Origin: Novosphingobium terrae
GTDB lineage: Bacteria; Pseudomonadota; Alphaproteobacteria; Sphingomonadales; Sphingomonadaceae
Direction of reading: 5' to 3'
NCBI RefSeq assembly: GCF_017163935.1
Contig: NZ_JABVZR010000002.1
Coordinates: 1,178,001 to 1,242,000 of the forward strand
Length of the DNA: 64,000 nucleotides
Of this stretch, positions 33,003 through 41,326 are shown one piece after another. Under the pieces are notes generated by a model. That model searched no databases and was not told where the DNA came from. It saw nothing but the letters and a program-made list of their open reading frames with translations. A program made the position numbers and the translations under genes. The first letter of the stretch is position 1. Each line of letters opens with the position of its first letter.

Positions 33003-33034
33003 AGGACGGTGTTTCCCCGGGGAAACACCGTCCT
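33003..33034. repeat. parS-like palindrome copy 4, embedded in a 32-bp perfect palindrome
   Basis: The core GTTTCCCCGGGGAAAC (33011-33026) is extended by AGGACGGT on the left and ACCGTCCT on the right, giving 16 paired bases per arm with no loop. It lies 62 bases beyond the parB2 stop. It could act both as a centromere site and, as RNA, as a terminator stem for parAB2, although no T-run follows. Confidence 0.7.
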
Positions 33035-33096
33035 GATGACCTTCAGCATTGTTTAGACCGCAAGCCCCAAAACAGAGCTTGGGGGCAGTTCCGCCG

Positions 33097-34179
33097 TTAA
33101 GGCCGCACGCCCTTGCCCTGCTCTTCCAGCGCGACCAGCGCCTCACGAAAAGCATCGACCAGCTCTTCGATGCGCGCGCCCGATCCGGCATGCACGCGCA
33201 CTGTCGCGCCCTGCCGATTGGCCGAGACCACCGACAGGCCCGTCCGCCCATGATCCGAGATCCAGCTGAACATCGATGCTGCCGGCGCCTCATCCGCACG
33301 TGGCGCCGCCAGCAGCCGCGCCAGCACCTCAGCGGCGGGCAGGGCAGGGGAGCCCGTCTTCGCCCGGCTTGCCTGCTCGGTCGCCAGGGCTTTGGCGGCG
33401 CGAAGGATCGCCGGAGCGGCCAGCTTATCATCCATTGCCTGCGCCAGCGGATAGGCCGGCTTCAACTGCACCTCGGCGGGCGAGGCGAAGGCCGCCACCA
33501 CCGCATCGGGCAGGCTCGCCACCTTGAGCATCTTCGAGAGCCAGCCCTTGGAGAGCTTCAGCCGCTCAGCCATGCGGCTCTGGTGATTGCCGTAATGCGA
33601 TTTGAGCGCGGCGGCATAATTGCGCGCCCGCTCCAGATCGGAGACATCCTTGCGCGCCCGGTTCTCCAGATCGGCAAGGCGGAAGGCCGCTTCGTCATCA
33701 AGCTGCGCCACCTGCGCAACGAACATCATCTCCGGATAGGAGTGCGCCCGCAGCCAGCTGATCGACCAATGGCGCCGCGTGCCCGCGATCACCTCATAAT
33801 CGTAATCCGGATCGCCCTCGATGCGCCGCACCACGGCGGGCACCTTCTGGCCGCCCTCGGCGACGATGGAATCGATCAGCTCCTGGCACGAGGCTTCGGA
33901 GAGATGCTCATAGGATCGCGCATTGCCAGCCCACACCCGCACCTTGGCCGGATCGAGCAGCAATTGCGTGACCTGCCGCACCTCGCCGCTGGCCACCCGG
34001 GCCAGAGCGCTTTCCCGCCCCAGCAGCGTGGTGCCGCGCGCGCGCTGCATGCGCGGATCGGGGGCAGGGGCGGGCGCCGGAGCTTGCGGCGCGACAGCTG
34101 CCGACACTTCGGGAACGCTCTCTTCCTCGACATCGTCGGCCAAAAGGGCGGCAAGATAATCGGATTGTTTGCGCGCCAT
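33097..34179 (-). CDS. parB: ParB family partition protein (pair 2)
   Basis: A 360-residue ParB. The ParB/CTPase box is VIAGTRRHWSISWLRAHSYP, followed by LADLENRARKDVSDLERARN and an HTH (SRMAERLKLSKGWLSKMLKV). The N-terminal tail has an Ala/Pro-rich linker (APQAPAPAPAPDP). It resembles ParB pair 1 in layout but differs along its length. It is the last gene of the parA2-parB2 unit and reads toward the gap with four parS-like palindromes, which are its most likely binding sites. Confidence 0.92.
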   Translation of the reverse strand: MARKQSDYLAALLADDVEEESVPEVSAAVAPQAPAPAPAPDPRMQRARGTTLLGRESALARVASGEVRQVTQLLLDPAKVRVWAGNARSYEHLSEASCQELIDSIVAEGGQKVPAVVRRIEGDPDYDYEVIAGTRRHWSISWLRAHSYPEMMFVAQVAQLDDEAAFRLADLENRARKDVSDLERARNYAAALKSHYGNHQSRMAERLKLSKGWLSKMLKVASLPDAVVAAFASPAEVQLKPAYPLAQAMDDKLAAPAILRAAKALATEQASRAKTGSPALPAAEVLARLLAAPRADEAPAASMFSWISDHGRTGLSVVSANRQGATVRVHAGSGARIEELVDAFREALVALEEQGKGVRP

Positions 34180-34223
34180 ATCAGCTCCGATTCACAAAAG
34201 AGGTTGAGAACATATCGAAAACG

Positions 34224-34243
34224 CCTGCCTGTAGGCAAGCAGG
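34224..34243. promoter_or_regulatory. Overlapping inverted repeats between parA2 and parB2
   Basis: CCTGC pairs with GCAGG across ten bases, and inside it TGCCT pairs with AGGCA. It is placed in the 89-base parA2-parB2 gap in the same relative position as the 18-bp palindrome of pair 1. Possible partition-site or mRNA hairpin; weaker than the other palindromes. Confidence 0.35.
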
Positions 34244-34268
34244 TCCGAAATCGTCGGGCCCCGAAGCG

Positions 34269-35519
34269 TCAGACCGCGGCATGAAGCACATCCTCCTCAC
34301 GCGCGGGGGCCACGCGGCCCCAGCCCTGACGGATCAGCTGCTCGATCTGGGCCAGCGACTCATCGAGGTTCGCCTTGCAGCGCTTGTGGGTCTTGGCGGT
34401 GCCGATCGGCTTCTCCAGCTCATAGACGGTCATCATGCGCAAAGCCGCGTGGCTGATCTCGGCGCTTTCCAGAATGGGCACCGGCAGCAGAGCGGGCCCA
34501 AAAGCCTGCTCCATGATCGAGCGGACCATCGCATGGCTGGGATCATTGCCGTCAAACTTGGAACAGAGCAGGCGGACGAACTGGTAATCCACGGTGATCC
34601 CGGCAGACACCAGCTGGCCGATCACCTGATCCATCATCGAGAGGAACTGCACTGTCGAGCAGAAGTCCGGCGTGGTCGCCGCCAGCGGCACCAGCAGCGC
34701 ATTGGCCGCCTGCATCACCGCCAGCGAGATCGTGCCCAGCGCCGGCGGCGGATCAAGCAGCACCACATCATAGTTGCGCGCCAGATCCAGCAGACCCTGC
34801 TTCAGCTTGCGGAAACGCGCGGCCAGCACCGATTGCCCATCGGAACCGGCGGCGGCGAGCTCATACTCCACATCGAAGAGTTCCAGATTCGACGGGATCA
34901 GATCGACATTGGGCCAGGACGTCGGCTTCACCGCATAAAGCAGATCGGTCTGGGTCGGATCGATCGAGAGATAGGGGTACAGCGTCTCTTCCCGCGTGAT
35001 GTTGAAATGCGGGTTGAAGCCGAACAGCGTGGTGGTTGTGGCCTGGCTGTCGCAATCGACGACCAGCACGCGATAGCCCTGCACCGCGAAATAATGCGCC
35101 AGATGGGTGGTGACGGTGGACTTGCCCACGCCGCCCTTGAAGTTCTGCACCGCGATCATCGCGGGCACGTCCAGCGGTGCGCGCGCGGGCGAGGCGCCCA
35201 GCACATCGCGCATCTTGAGCATATCTTCCACCGAATAGCCGATTCGGCGGCCATTCTCACCCGCCGGGGCAGGGGGCAGGCGGCCATCGTCTTCGGCCAT
35301 GCGGATGCGGTTGGTGGAGCAACCCAGCAGCTGCGCCGCCTCGGCAATGCCGAAACGGACGTTGAGCGCCTTGCGACTATCGGGCAGAAAAGCCTTGCGG
35401 CGCAGGCGTTCGATCATCTTTTCACCGGCGGCAGCCAGATCGCCGATCTGATCGACAACGGGATGCAGCGCAGAAGGGTAAGCCGCTCCCGGCTTCATCG
35501 CAGAGGACTCATCGATCAT
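34269..35519 (-). CDS. parA: ParA family partition ATPase with N-terminal HTH (pair 2)
   Basis: A 416-residue type Ia ParA, started at ATG 35519 behind CGGGAAG; the longer TTG-started frame would include the upstream inverted repeat. MerR-like HTH at residues 56-108 (FGIAEAAQLLGCSTNRIRMA, YSVEDMLKMRDVLG), Walker A KGGVGKST at 128-135, then VLVVDCDSQATTTTLFGFNP and DVVLLDPPPALGTISLAV. It is paralogous to ParA pair 1 but with a longer N-terminus. It drives segregation together with ParB2 and is likely autoregulated through its HTH. Confidence 0.93.
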   Translation of the reverse strand: MIDESSAMKPGAAYPSALHPVVDQIGDLAAAGEKMIERLRRKAFLPDSRKALNVRFGIAEAAQLLGCSTNRIRMAEDDGRLPPAPAGENGRRIGYSVEDMLKMRDVLGASPARAPLDVPAMIAVQNFKGGVGKSTVTTHLAHYFAVQGYRVLVVDCDSQATTTTLFGFNPHFNITREETLYPYLSIDPTQTDLLYAVKPTSWPNVDLIPSNLELFDVEYELAAAGSDGQSVLAARFRKLKQGLLDLARNYDVVLLDPPPALGTISLAVMQAANALLVPLAATTPDFCSTVQFLSMMDQVIGQLVSAGITVDYQFVRLLCSKFDGNDPSHAMVRSIMEQAFGPALLPVPILESAEISHAALRMMTVYELEKPIGTAKTHKRCKANLDESLAQIEQLIRQGWGRVAPAREEDVLHAAV

Positions 35520-35566
35520 TGAATGCACTTCCCGAAGCTGTTTAGGGATTGAACGTTTACAGCCGT

Positions 35567-35581
35567 CATTTCGCAGAAATG
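35567..35581. promoter_or_regulatory. Inverted repeat CATTTC-GCA-GAAATG upstream of parA2
   Basis: Perfect six-base arms 48 bases before the parA2 start, in AT-rich sequence. It is a natural site for autorepression by ParA2. Confidence 0.45.
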
Positions 35582-35681
35582 AATTCAATTGGCAATGATC
35601 GATTGTAGAGCAACGGATGTGTTGTCTGACGACAAGTCAGGGCCGCCGTGCTTTTCGCTCTTCAGCGGTTCCTATGCTTGG

Positions 35682-36026
35682 TCATGCGGCGCGCGATCTC
35701 CGCATAAGCACGCCGCCGAAGATCGAAAGCGCCGCCCCCAGCCCGATCAGCAGCATCGAGAGGGCATAGCTGCCGACCTCGCTGTTGTTGGCCGCACTGA
35801 TCGACCGCGCCGCGTCCTGGGCATCGGTGGCGGTGACGGTGGTGGCGAAGGCTTTCTCGCCGCATTGCGCGATCATGGCCGTATCCGCGCCGCGTGCTTT
35901 CATGACAGTCTGGCATTGCTGAGTCAGCGCGGGTTCCGCCGCAGGAGCGCCCGCGCTAAGCTGCATCCAGACCCCGGCGGCCAGACTCAGCAGGCCCGCC
36001 ACAAGCATGATCATGGGTGTTTTCAT
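35682..36026 (-). CDS. Small envelope protein with two hydrophobic helices, unknown function
   Basis: A 114-residue protein: an N-terminal hydrophobic segment (MIMLVAGLLSLAAGVWMQL), a central extracytoplasmic part with two cysteines (QQCQTVMKARGADTAMIAQC) that could form a disulfide, and a C-terminal membrane helix (YALSMLLIGLGAALSIFGGV) ending in MRRSRAA. It is probably anchored in the inner membrane with the middle in the periplasm. It is divergent from the LprI-like gene. I do not recognise the family. Confidence 0.65.
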   Translation of the reverse strand: MKTPMIMLVAGLLSLAAGVWMQLSAGAPAAEPALTQQCQTVMKARGADTAMIAQCGEKAFATTVTATDAQDAARSISAANNSEVGSYALSMLLIGLGAALSIFGGVLMRRSRAA

Positions 36027-36108
36027 GGGGATGGTCGAACCTTCTCAGGAGCAAAAGGGAGCAGGCGGCGTTGTGTTCTCAAATTCGCGCCAAACCGGGG
36101 AGGGATGT

Positions 36109-36534
36109 GTGGCGAAACGCATGAGTCGGCATTTGGTGGCCGTGGCAGTTCTGACCCTGCTGGCCCGCCCGGCTCAGGCGGCAGACAGGACCGCCGCTGC
36201 CTTGCAGCATTGCCTCGCCCTGGCCGAGCATGCCTCGACCGGCGGCCAGACCGCCTGCGAAGCCACCGCGCAGCATGATTACGATGGGCGGATCAAGGCC
36301 GCCTACACGCTGCTGATGCGGACGCTGCCCACAGAGGCGCGGGTCAGGCTGCAGCAGGCCCAGCGCAGCTGGCTGGCGTTTCGTACCGCCGAAGCAGCCT
36401 CGCGCGATGCCCTTTATGCCACGCGGCGCGGCACGCTCTATGTGCCGATGCAGGCTTCCTCGGCCACGCAGGTGATCCGCGACCGGGCCCTGCAGCTGGA
36501 AGCCGGTGCCCGCGTTCTAGCCATCGAGCCCTGA
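36109..36534 (+). CDS. Secreted LprI-like (DUF1311) protein
   Basis: About 141 residues. I prefer the GTG at 36109, which lies just behind GGGGAGGG; ATG 36121 is the alternative. A signal peptide (MSRHLVAVAVLTLLARPAQA) is followed by the four-cysteine, helical LprI/DUF1311 pattern: CLALAEHASTGGQTACEATA, then YDGRIKAAYTLLMRTLP and LQQAQRSWLAFRTAE. LprI-type domains include lysozyme inhibitors of the cell envelope. The function of this member is not known. The stop lies in a hairpin shared with the convergent gene. Confidence 0.75.
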   Translation: MAKRMSRHLVAVAVLTLLARPAQAADRTAAALQHCLALAEHASTGGQTACEATAQHDYDGRIKAAYTLLMRTLPTEARVRLQQAQRSWLAFRTAEAASRDALYATRRGTLYVPMQASSATQVIRDRALQLEAGARVLAIEP

Positions 36535-36546
36535 ATGCGTCAGGGC
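36528..36546. terminator. Bidirectional hairpin overlapping two convergent stops
   Basis: GCCCTG pairs with CAGGGC around AATGCGT. The stops of the LprI-like gene and of the sorbosone-dehydrogenase-like gene fall in the stem and loop, only a few bases apart. Confidence 0.45.
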
Positions 36547-37844
36547 GCGGCGGCGCTCACCCGCCAGACAGTGTTGCCGACATCATCGGCCACCAGCAGC
36601 GCCCCGCGTCCATCCATCGCCACGCCGACCGGGCGACCATGCACCGTGCCGTCCCCGGCGAGGAAGCCGGTCAGCACATCCACCGGCTTGCCGCTGGGGC
36701 GCCCGTTGGCGAAGGGGATGAAAACCACGCGGTAGCCGTTGAAGGGATCGCGGTCCCAACTGCCATGCTCGCCCACGAAGGCGCCATTGCGCAATGGCTG
36801 GGGCAGAGCGCCGCCATTGTTGGCAAACACCATCCCCAGGGGCGCGACATGCGAGCCCAGCGCATAATCGGGCACGATGGCGCGGGCCACCAGATCGGGG
36901 CGCCGGGGCCGCACGCGCGGGTCCACATGGTTGCCGTAATAGCTGTAGGGCCAGCCATAGAAGCCGCCCGGCCGCACCGAGGTGAGATAGTCAGGCACCA
37001 GATCGGGGCCAAGTTCGTCACGTTCATTCACCACGGTCCAGAGGGCGTGGCTTTGCGGTTCGAAATTCAACCCGTTGGGATTGCGCAGGCCCTGCGCGAA
37101 CAGCCGCCACATGCCGGTGGCGCGGTCCACCTCCCAGATGGCGGCGCGGTCCATTTCCGCGCCGATACCGTTCTCGGTGATGTTGCTGTTCGATCCGACG
37201 CCGACATAGAGTTTGCTGCCATCCGGGCTGGCGACAAGGCTCTTGGTCCAGTGGTGATCGATCGGGCCGCCGGGCAGATCGACCAGTCTTTGCCCCGGCG
37301 CGGTGATCCGCGTGTCGCCCGTTACGTAAGGATAGCGGACGATCGCATCGGTGTTGGCGACATAGAGGTCATTGCCCACCAGCGCCACGCCGAAGGGCGA
37401 GTTCAGATTGTCCAGAAAGACGCTGCGCACTTCGGGCTTGCCGTCACCATCGGCGTCGCGCAGCAGGGTGATGCGGTTGGCGCTTTTCGCCTTGGCCCCC
37501 GCCGAGCCCTGCACCCAGCCCATGATGATTTCCTTGGGCCGGAAGACGGGGGCTGGTGGACCGTTGCTTTCCACCACCAGCACATCGCCATTGGGCAGCG
37601 TGTAGATCGAGCGCGGATGCTCGAAGCCGCTGGCCAGAGCGGCCACGCGCAAGCCTGCGCCGGGCGTGGGCATGGTGTTGCCCCATGGCGTGACCTTGCC
37701 CACCTTCATCGGCGGCATCAGATATTGCTGCTGATCCGGCAATTGCGGGTTGGGGCCGGTCTGCGCGCCGGGATCGACAGGCTTCTGCCCGCAGGCCGCC
37801 AGCGCCAGCAGCGGGGCAAGGAACAGGGGCGAGAGGCGGTTCAT
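36540..37844 (-). CDS. PQQ-dependent sugar dehydrogenase (L-sorbosone dehydrogenase type), lipoprotein
   Basis: A 434-residue beta-propeller protein with a lipoprotein signal ending LALAAC (Cys18). Propeller motifs of the soluble PQQ glucose/sorbosone dehydrogenase family are present: GFEHPRSIYTLPNGDVLVVE, NRITLLRDADGDGKPE, IDHHWTKSLVASPDGSKLYVGVG, LRNPNGLNFEP and AGDGTVHGRPVGVA. It probably oxidises an aldose or related carbonyl on the periplasmic side, passing electrons to quinone or cytochrome. Its start overlaps the DUF2231 stop (ATGA), so the membrane protein may be its redox partner. Confidence 0.85.
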   Translation of the reverse strand: MNRLSPLFLAPLLALAACGQKPVDPGAQTGPNPQLPDQQQYLMPPMKVGKVTPWGNTMPTPGAGLRVAALASGFEHPRSIYTLPNGDVLVVESNGPPAPVFRPKEIIMGWVQGSAGAKAKSANRITLLRDADGDGKPEVRSVFLDNLNSPFGVALVGNDLYVANTDAIVRYPYVTGDTRITAPGQRLVDLPGGPIDHHWTKSLVASPDGSKLYVGVGSNSNITENGIGAEMDRAAIWEVDRATGMWRLFAQGLRNPNGLNFEPQSHALWTVVNERDELGPDLVPDYLTSVRPGGFYGWPYSYYGNHVDPRVRPRRPDLVARAIVPDYALGSHVAPLGMVFANNGGALPQPLRNGAFVGEHGSWDRDPFNGYRVVFIPFANGRPSGKPVDVLTGFLAGDGTVHGRPVGVAMDGRGALLVADDVGNTVWRVSAAAP

Positions 37845-38341
37845 CGCGCCACCTCCCCGTCCAGCTCAACCCAGTGGGCGAGCATCGTCTGGCGCGTGCC
37901 GAGCCAGCTTGTCACCAGCACCAGCACGGCCACCACGGCGGAGAGAAAAATGCCCAGCGGCATCACCGATGTATAGGCATCGCGGCTGTGCACAAAGGCG
38001 TTGAGCAGCGCCAGCAGCATCACCAGCCCATTGCCCAACCCATGCAGCCACCCCGCACGCGGGCGCCGCACCCGCCGGTTGGCGATAAAGTCGATCAGCC
38101 CGGCGATCCCCGCCAGCACGCCCATCACCAGCCCGGCCACGATCAGCCATGCCGAAAAATTGGCCCATTGCATCTGCGTGCTGGCCACATAGGCCCAGTC
38201 GGTCAGAAAGGCGCCGGTGAAGCAGGCGATGGGATAGGCCGAAAGGATCACATGCAGCGGGTAGATGGCAGGCAACACGCCCCGGGCCCGGGGAGAGGCA
38301 TATGGTCGGCTTGGCGGACTATTGCTGGCAGCGCTGGCCAT
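37841..38341 (-). CDS. DUF2231 four-helix membrane protein
   Basis: A 166-residue protein with the DUF2231 opening YPLHVILSAYPIACFTGAFLTDWAY and about four membrane helices, ending near WLGTRQTMLAHWVEL. The family pattern (a histidine in LHP or LHV in helix 1) suggests heme or redox-associated inner-membrane proteins. It is translated ahead of, and overlapping with, the sorbosone-dehydrogenase-like gene, which suggests an electron-transfer partner role. Function not shown. Confidence 0.8.
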   Translation of the reverse strand: MASAASNSPPSRPYASPRARGVLPAIYPLHVILSAYPIACFTGAFLTDWAYVASTQMQWANFSAWLIVAGLVMGVLAGIAGLIDFIANRRVRRPRAGWLHGLGNGLVMLLALLNAFVHSRDAYTSVMPLGIFLSAVVAVLVLVTSWLGTRQTMLAHWVELDGEVAR

Positions 38342-38467
38342 GCTCGCTCTCCTGTCGGGCGTTGGCGGGGGCCGTGAACGGCATCATGGGGTTTACTATC
38401 GTTTGCCGGGGCCGATGTTCCGGCGGCGGGGTGCAAGGAACAATTCCGCCCGCATTCCTTTCCTGCT

Positions 38468-38502
38468 CCTGAGGTTCGGCTCTTGTCGAACCGAACCTCA
38501 GG
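38468..38502. promoter_or_regulatory. 12-bp perfect inverted repeat in divergent DUF2231/emrA gap
   Basis: CCTGAGGTTCGG pairs with CCGAACCTCAGG around an 11-base loop; CCTTCTTTCG follows on the plus strand. In a divergent promoter region a terminator is unexpected, so it may be an attenuator in the emrA leader or a large operator. Confidence 0.45.
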
Positions 38503-38615
38503 CCTTCTTTCGTGATTGTTCGAGCCGCCGGATGAATCCCGCCCGGCCTGATGTCACGCTGGACCTGCGCAGCTTCGCGGAAAGGATAACGCCTTGACCC
38601 GACGATCCCTTTCCC

Positions 38616-39746
38616 ATGCAGCAGCACCATAGCATGGCGGACGACAAGGAGCCGGAGCAGGACGCTCCCGATACGGCTGACAAGCAGGCCCCCAGGGATG
38701 AGGACCAGCACGAGACTCCGCTGCTCAAGCGCCCGATGTTCTGGATCGTGGGCGGCGGCGTGGCGACGGTGGTGCTGATCGGCGGCTTTCTGTGGTGGCT
38801 CGATGCGCGCCATTACGAGGACACGGACGATGCCTTTGTCGACGCGCATATCGTGCGTCTGGCGGCGCAAACCACGGGGCGGCTGACCGCCGTTTATGCC
38901 GCGGACAACCGCCATGTTCACAAGGGCGACCTGCTGGCCACCATCGAGCCGGAAACGCCCGCCGCCACCTTTCAGGAGGCGAAATCCAACGTCGCTCAGG
39001 CCGATGCCGCCATCGCGCAGGCGCAAGCGAAAGTGCTGTCCGCCATCGCCGCGCAGCGGCAAGCGCGGGCCGATGCTCTGGGCCCCGCTGCCAATGCGGC
39101 CAAGGCTCAGGCCGACTATCATCGCTATCTCGATCTGCAGGCGCGCGACCATATGGCCGTGGCGCCCACGCAGATCGATGCCGCCCGCGCCCAGGCCGAG
39201 GCCAGCGCGGCGCAAGCCCTTGCCGCGCGCCGCCAGATCGACAGCGCCGCCGCCAATGTGCTGGCCGCCCGCAAGGAGGTGCAGTCGGCCCAGGCCAACC
39301 GGCAGGCCGCGCAGGCCCGGCAAAATCAGGCCAATGTGACGGTCTCCTACACCACGATCCGCGCGCCCATCGACGGGCAGGTGGTGAACCGCTCGGTCAA
39401 TGTCGGCAGCTATGTGGCGCCGGGCCAGCAATTGCTGGCCATCGTGCCCGACGATCTGTGGGTCACCGCCAATTTCAAGGAAACCCAGCTCGATCATATG
39501 CGGCCCGGCCAGCCCGTGCGCATCCGCATCGATGCCTATCCCGGCGTGGATTTCCCCGGCCATGTCGATTCGATCCAGCGCGGCGCGGGGCAGGCCTTTG
39601 CCGTGCTGCCGCCGCAGAATGCCACAGGCAATTATGTGAAGGTGGTGCAGCGCGTGCCGGTGCGTATCCTGTTCAACAACCGGCCCGATCCGGCCTATGT
39701 CATCGGCCCGGGCATGTCGGTCGTGCCGCGCGTGACCGTGCGCTGA
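38616..39746 (+). CDS. emrA: EmrA-type membrane fusion protein (HlyD family)
   Basis: A 376-residue periplasmic adaptor: a charged cytoplasmic tail, one membrane helix (FWIVGGGVATVVLIGGFLWW), the EmrA signature YEDTDDAFVDAHIVRLAAQT, a long alpha-hairpin coiled coil rich in Ala/Gln, a lipoyl half (TIRAPIDGQVVNRSVNVGSY) and a beta-barrel (NFKETQLDHMRPGQPV). It links the inner-membrane pump EmrB to an outer-membrane channel. The one-base overlap with emrB (TGATG) shows coupling. No clear Shine-Dalgarno is visible; ATG 38634 is an alternative start. Confidence 0.92.
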   Translation: MQQHHSMADDKEPEQDAPDTADKQAPRDEDQHETPLLKRPMFWIVGGGVATVVLIGGFLWWLDARHYEDTDDAFVDAHIVRLAAQTTGRLTAVYAADNRHVHKGDLLATIEPETPAATFQEAKSNVAQADAAIAQAQAKVLSAIAAQRQARADALGPAANAAKAQADYHRYLDLQARDHMAVAPTQIDAARAQAEASAAQALAARRQIDSAAANVLAARKEVQSAQANRQAAQARQNQANVTVSYTTIRAPIDGQVVNRSVNVGSYVAPGQQLLAIVPDDLWVTANFKETQLDHMRPGQPVRIRIDAYPGVDFPGHVDSIQRGAGQAFAVLPPQNATGNYVKVVQRVPVRILFNNRPDPAYVIGPGMSVVPRVTVR

Positions 39747-41326
39747 TGCCGGCCTCCACCGCCACGCAATGGACCGATGAGCGCTCCGCCGCGGGCAAGC
39801 GCAATCCATGGCTGATCGTGGGCATCATCTCCATGGCGACCTTCATGGAGGTGCTGGATACCTCGATCGCCAATGTCTCGCTCACCCATATTGCGGGCAG
39901 CCTTTCGGCCAGCACCGATGAATCGACATGGGTGCTCACCAGCTATCTGGTGGCCAATGCGGTGGTGATCCCGCTCTCGGGCTGGCTGTCGGATGTGATC
40001 GGGCGCAAGCGCTATTACATGATCTCGGTGGGGCTTTTCGGCATTTCCTCACTGTGCTGCGGTTTCGCGCCCAATCTGGCGATGCTGATCGCGGCGCGGA
40101 TCTTTCAGGGCATGGGCGGGGGAGGGCTGGCCCCTTCCGAACAATCCATTCTGGCCGATACCTTCCCGCCCGAAAAACGCGGACAGGCCTTTGCCGCCTA
40201 TGGCATCGTGGTGGTGGTGGGGCCGGTGCTGGGGCCCACGCTGGGCGGCTGGATCACCGACAATTTCAGCTGGCACTGGATCTTCCTGATTAACGTGCCG
40301 GTCTCGATCCTCTCGCTGTTCCTCGTGCATTTTATCGTCAGCGAGCCCGAGGTGCTGGAAAAGGAACGGCGCGAGCGCTGGAAGGGCGGCCTTAGCGTCG
40401 ATTACGTTGGCTTCATTCTGGTGGTGCTGGGCCTCGGCTGCCTTGAGATCACACTGGATCGCGGCGAAACCGACAACTGGTTTGCCAGCACCTTCATCTG
40501 CAGCACCGCGATCATCAGCGGCACCTCATTGGTGGGTTTGATCTTCTGGGAGCTGAACCACAAGGAGCCGATCCTCGACCTGCGTCTGCTGGGCAACCGC
40601 AACTTCGCCGTCACCACCACCTTTATGCTGACCACCGGCGCGGTGCTGTTCGGCACCACCGCCATCCTGCCGCAGATGCTGCAGCAGGTCTTTGGCTATG
40701 ACGCCAGCACGGCGGGCATGGCGATGACCACCGGAGGCCTCGCCACGCTGGTCGCCATGGTGATCGTGGGAAGGCTGGCGGGCAAGGTCGATACGCGGCT
40801 GCTGTTGATCCCGGCGCTCGCCAGCCAGGCGGCGGCGCTGTGGTATATGACCGGCTGGAACACGCAGATCAGCTTTCACGATGCCTCGATGGGGCGGCTG
40901 ATCTCGGCGGCGGGGCTGCCTTTCCTGTTTATCCCGATCCAGACGGCGGCCTATGTGGGTCTGAAGCCGGAAAGCACCAATGATGCCTCCTCGATCCTCA
41001 ATGTGGCGCGCAATCTGGGGGGCAGCTTCGGCATTGCGATCACCCAGGCCGCGCTGATCGAGCGCGGGCAGTTCCATCAGTCGCGCATCGTCGAGACATT
41101 GAGCCCGCTGAACCCCAATTATACCGAGGCGCTGTCGCAGGCCGGCCCCGCGCTGGGGCTGAGCGATCCGGATGGCGGCATGGCGGTGATCTACCGGCAG
41201 GTGCAGCAGCAGGCCGAGATGCTCTCCTACATCGATGTCTTTCATGGCTTTATGATCTTCGTGCTGCTGGTGCTGCCGCTGGGGCTGCTGATCCGGCAGG
41301 GCAAAAGCGCGGGAGGCCACGCATGA
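39746..41326 (+). CDS. emrB: EmrB/QacA-type MFS drug exporter (DHA2, 14 helices)
   Basis: A 526-residue protein beginning MPASTATQWTDERSAAGKRN. It shows the DHA2 helix-1 motif MEVLDTSIANVSLTHIAGSL, motif A (GWLSDVIGRKRYYMIS) and motif C (VVGPVLGPTLGGWITD). It is a proton-driven exporter of hydrophobic or phenolic toxins that forms a tripartite pump with the EmrA and NodT-type proteins on either side. Its stop overlaps the start of the outer-membrane gene (ATGA). No regulator gene is adjacent. Confidence 0.94.
   Translation: MPASTATQWTDERSAAGKRNPWLIVGIISMATFMEVLDTSIANVSLTHIAGSLSASTDESTWVLTSYLVANAVVIPLSGWLSDVIGRKRYYMISVGLFGISSLCCGFAPNLAMLIAARIFQGMGGGGLAPSEQSILADTFPPEKRGQAFAAYGIVVVVGPVLGPTLGGWITDNFSWHWIFLINVPVSILSLFLVHFIVSEPEVLEKERRERWKGGLSVDYVGFILVVLGLGCLEITLDRGETDNWFASTFICSTAIISGTSLVGLIFWELNHKEPILDLRLLGNRNFAVTTTFMLTTGAVLFGTTAILPQMLQQVFGYDASTAGMAMTTGGLATLVAMVIVGRLAGKVDTRLLLIPALASQAAALWYMTGWNTQISFHDASMGRLISAAGLPFLFIPIQTAAYVGLKPESTNDASSILNVARNLGGSFGIAITQAALIERGQFHQSRIVETLSPLNPNYTEALSQAGPALGLSDPDGGMAVIYRQVQQQAEMLSYIDVFHGFMIFVLLVLPLGLLIRQGKSAGGHA

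Larger units (their letters stand above)
32081..33096. other. Gene-free gap between parB2 and repA, rich in repeats
   Basis: About 1 kb with no supportable gene: open frames on both strands lack family features and span the palindromes. It contains four copies of GTTTCCCCGGGGAAAC and an array of TTCARCGCAGTTAA-like units, all listed separately. It probably carries origin, centromere and repA control functions. Confidence 0.6.

Noticed and set aside
32131..33034. Canonical chromosomal parS (TGTTTCACGTGAAACA)
   Set aside because: The four palindromes share the arms but have a CCCGGG centre, so they are called parS-like, not parS.
32547..33431. 294-codon minus frame upstream of repA
   Set aside because: It runs over the palindromes and into parB2 in the wrong frame, and its composition is biased.
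38792..41326. Very long plus-strand open frame of 844 codons
   Set aside because: Its first 318 codons are an out-of-frame shadow of emrA. Only the part from ATG 39746 is the EmrB protein.
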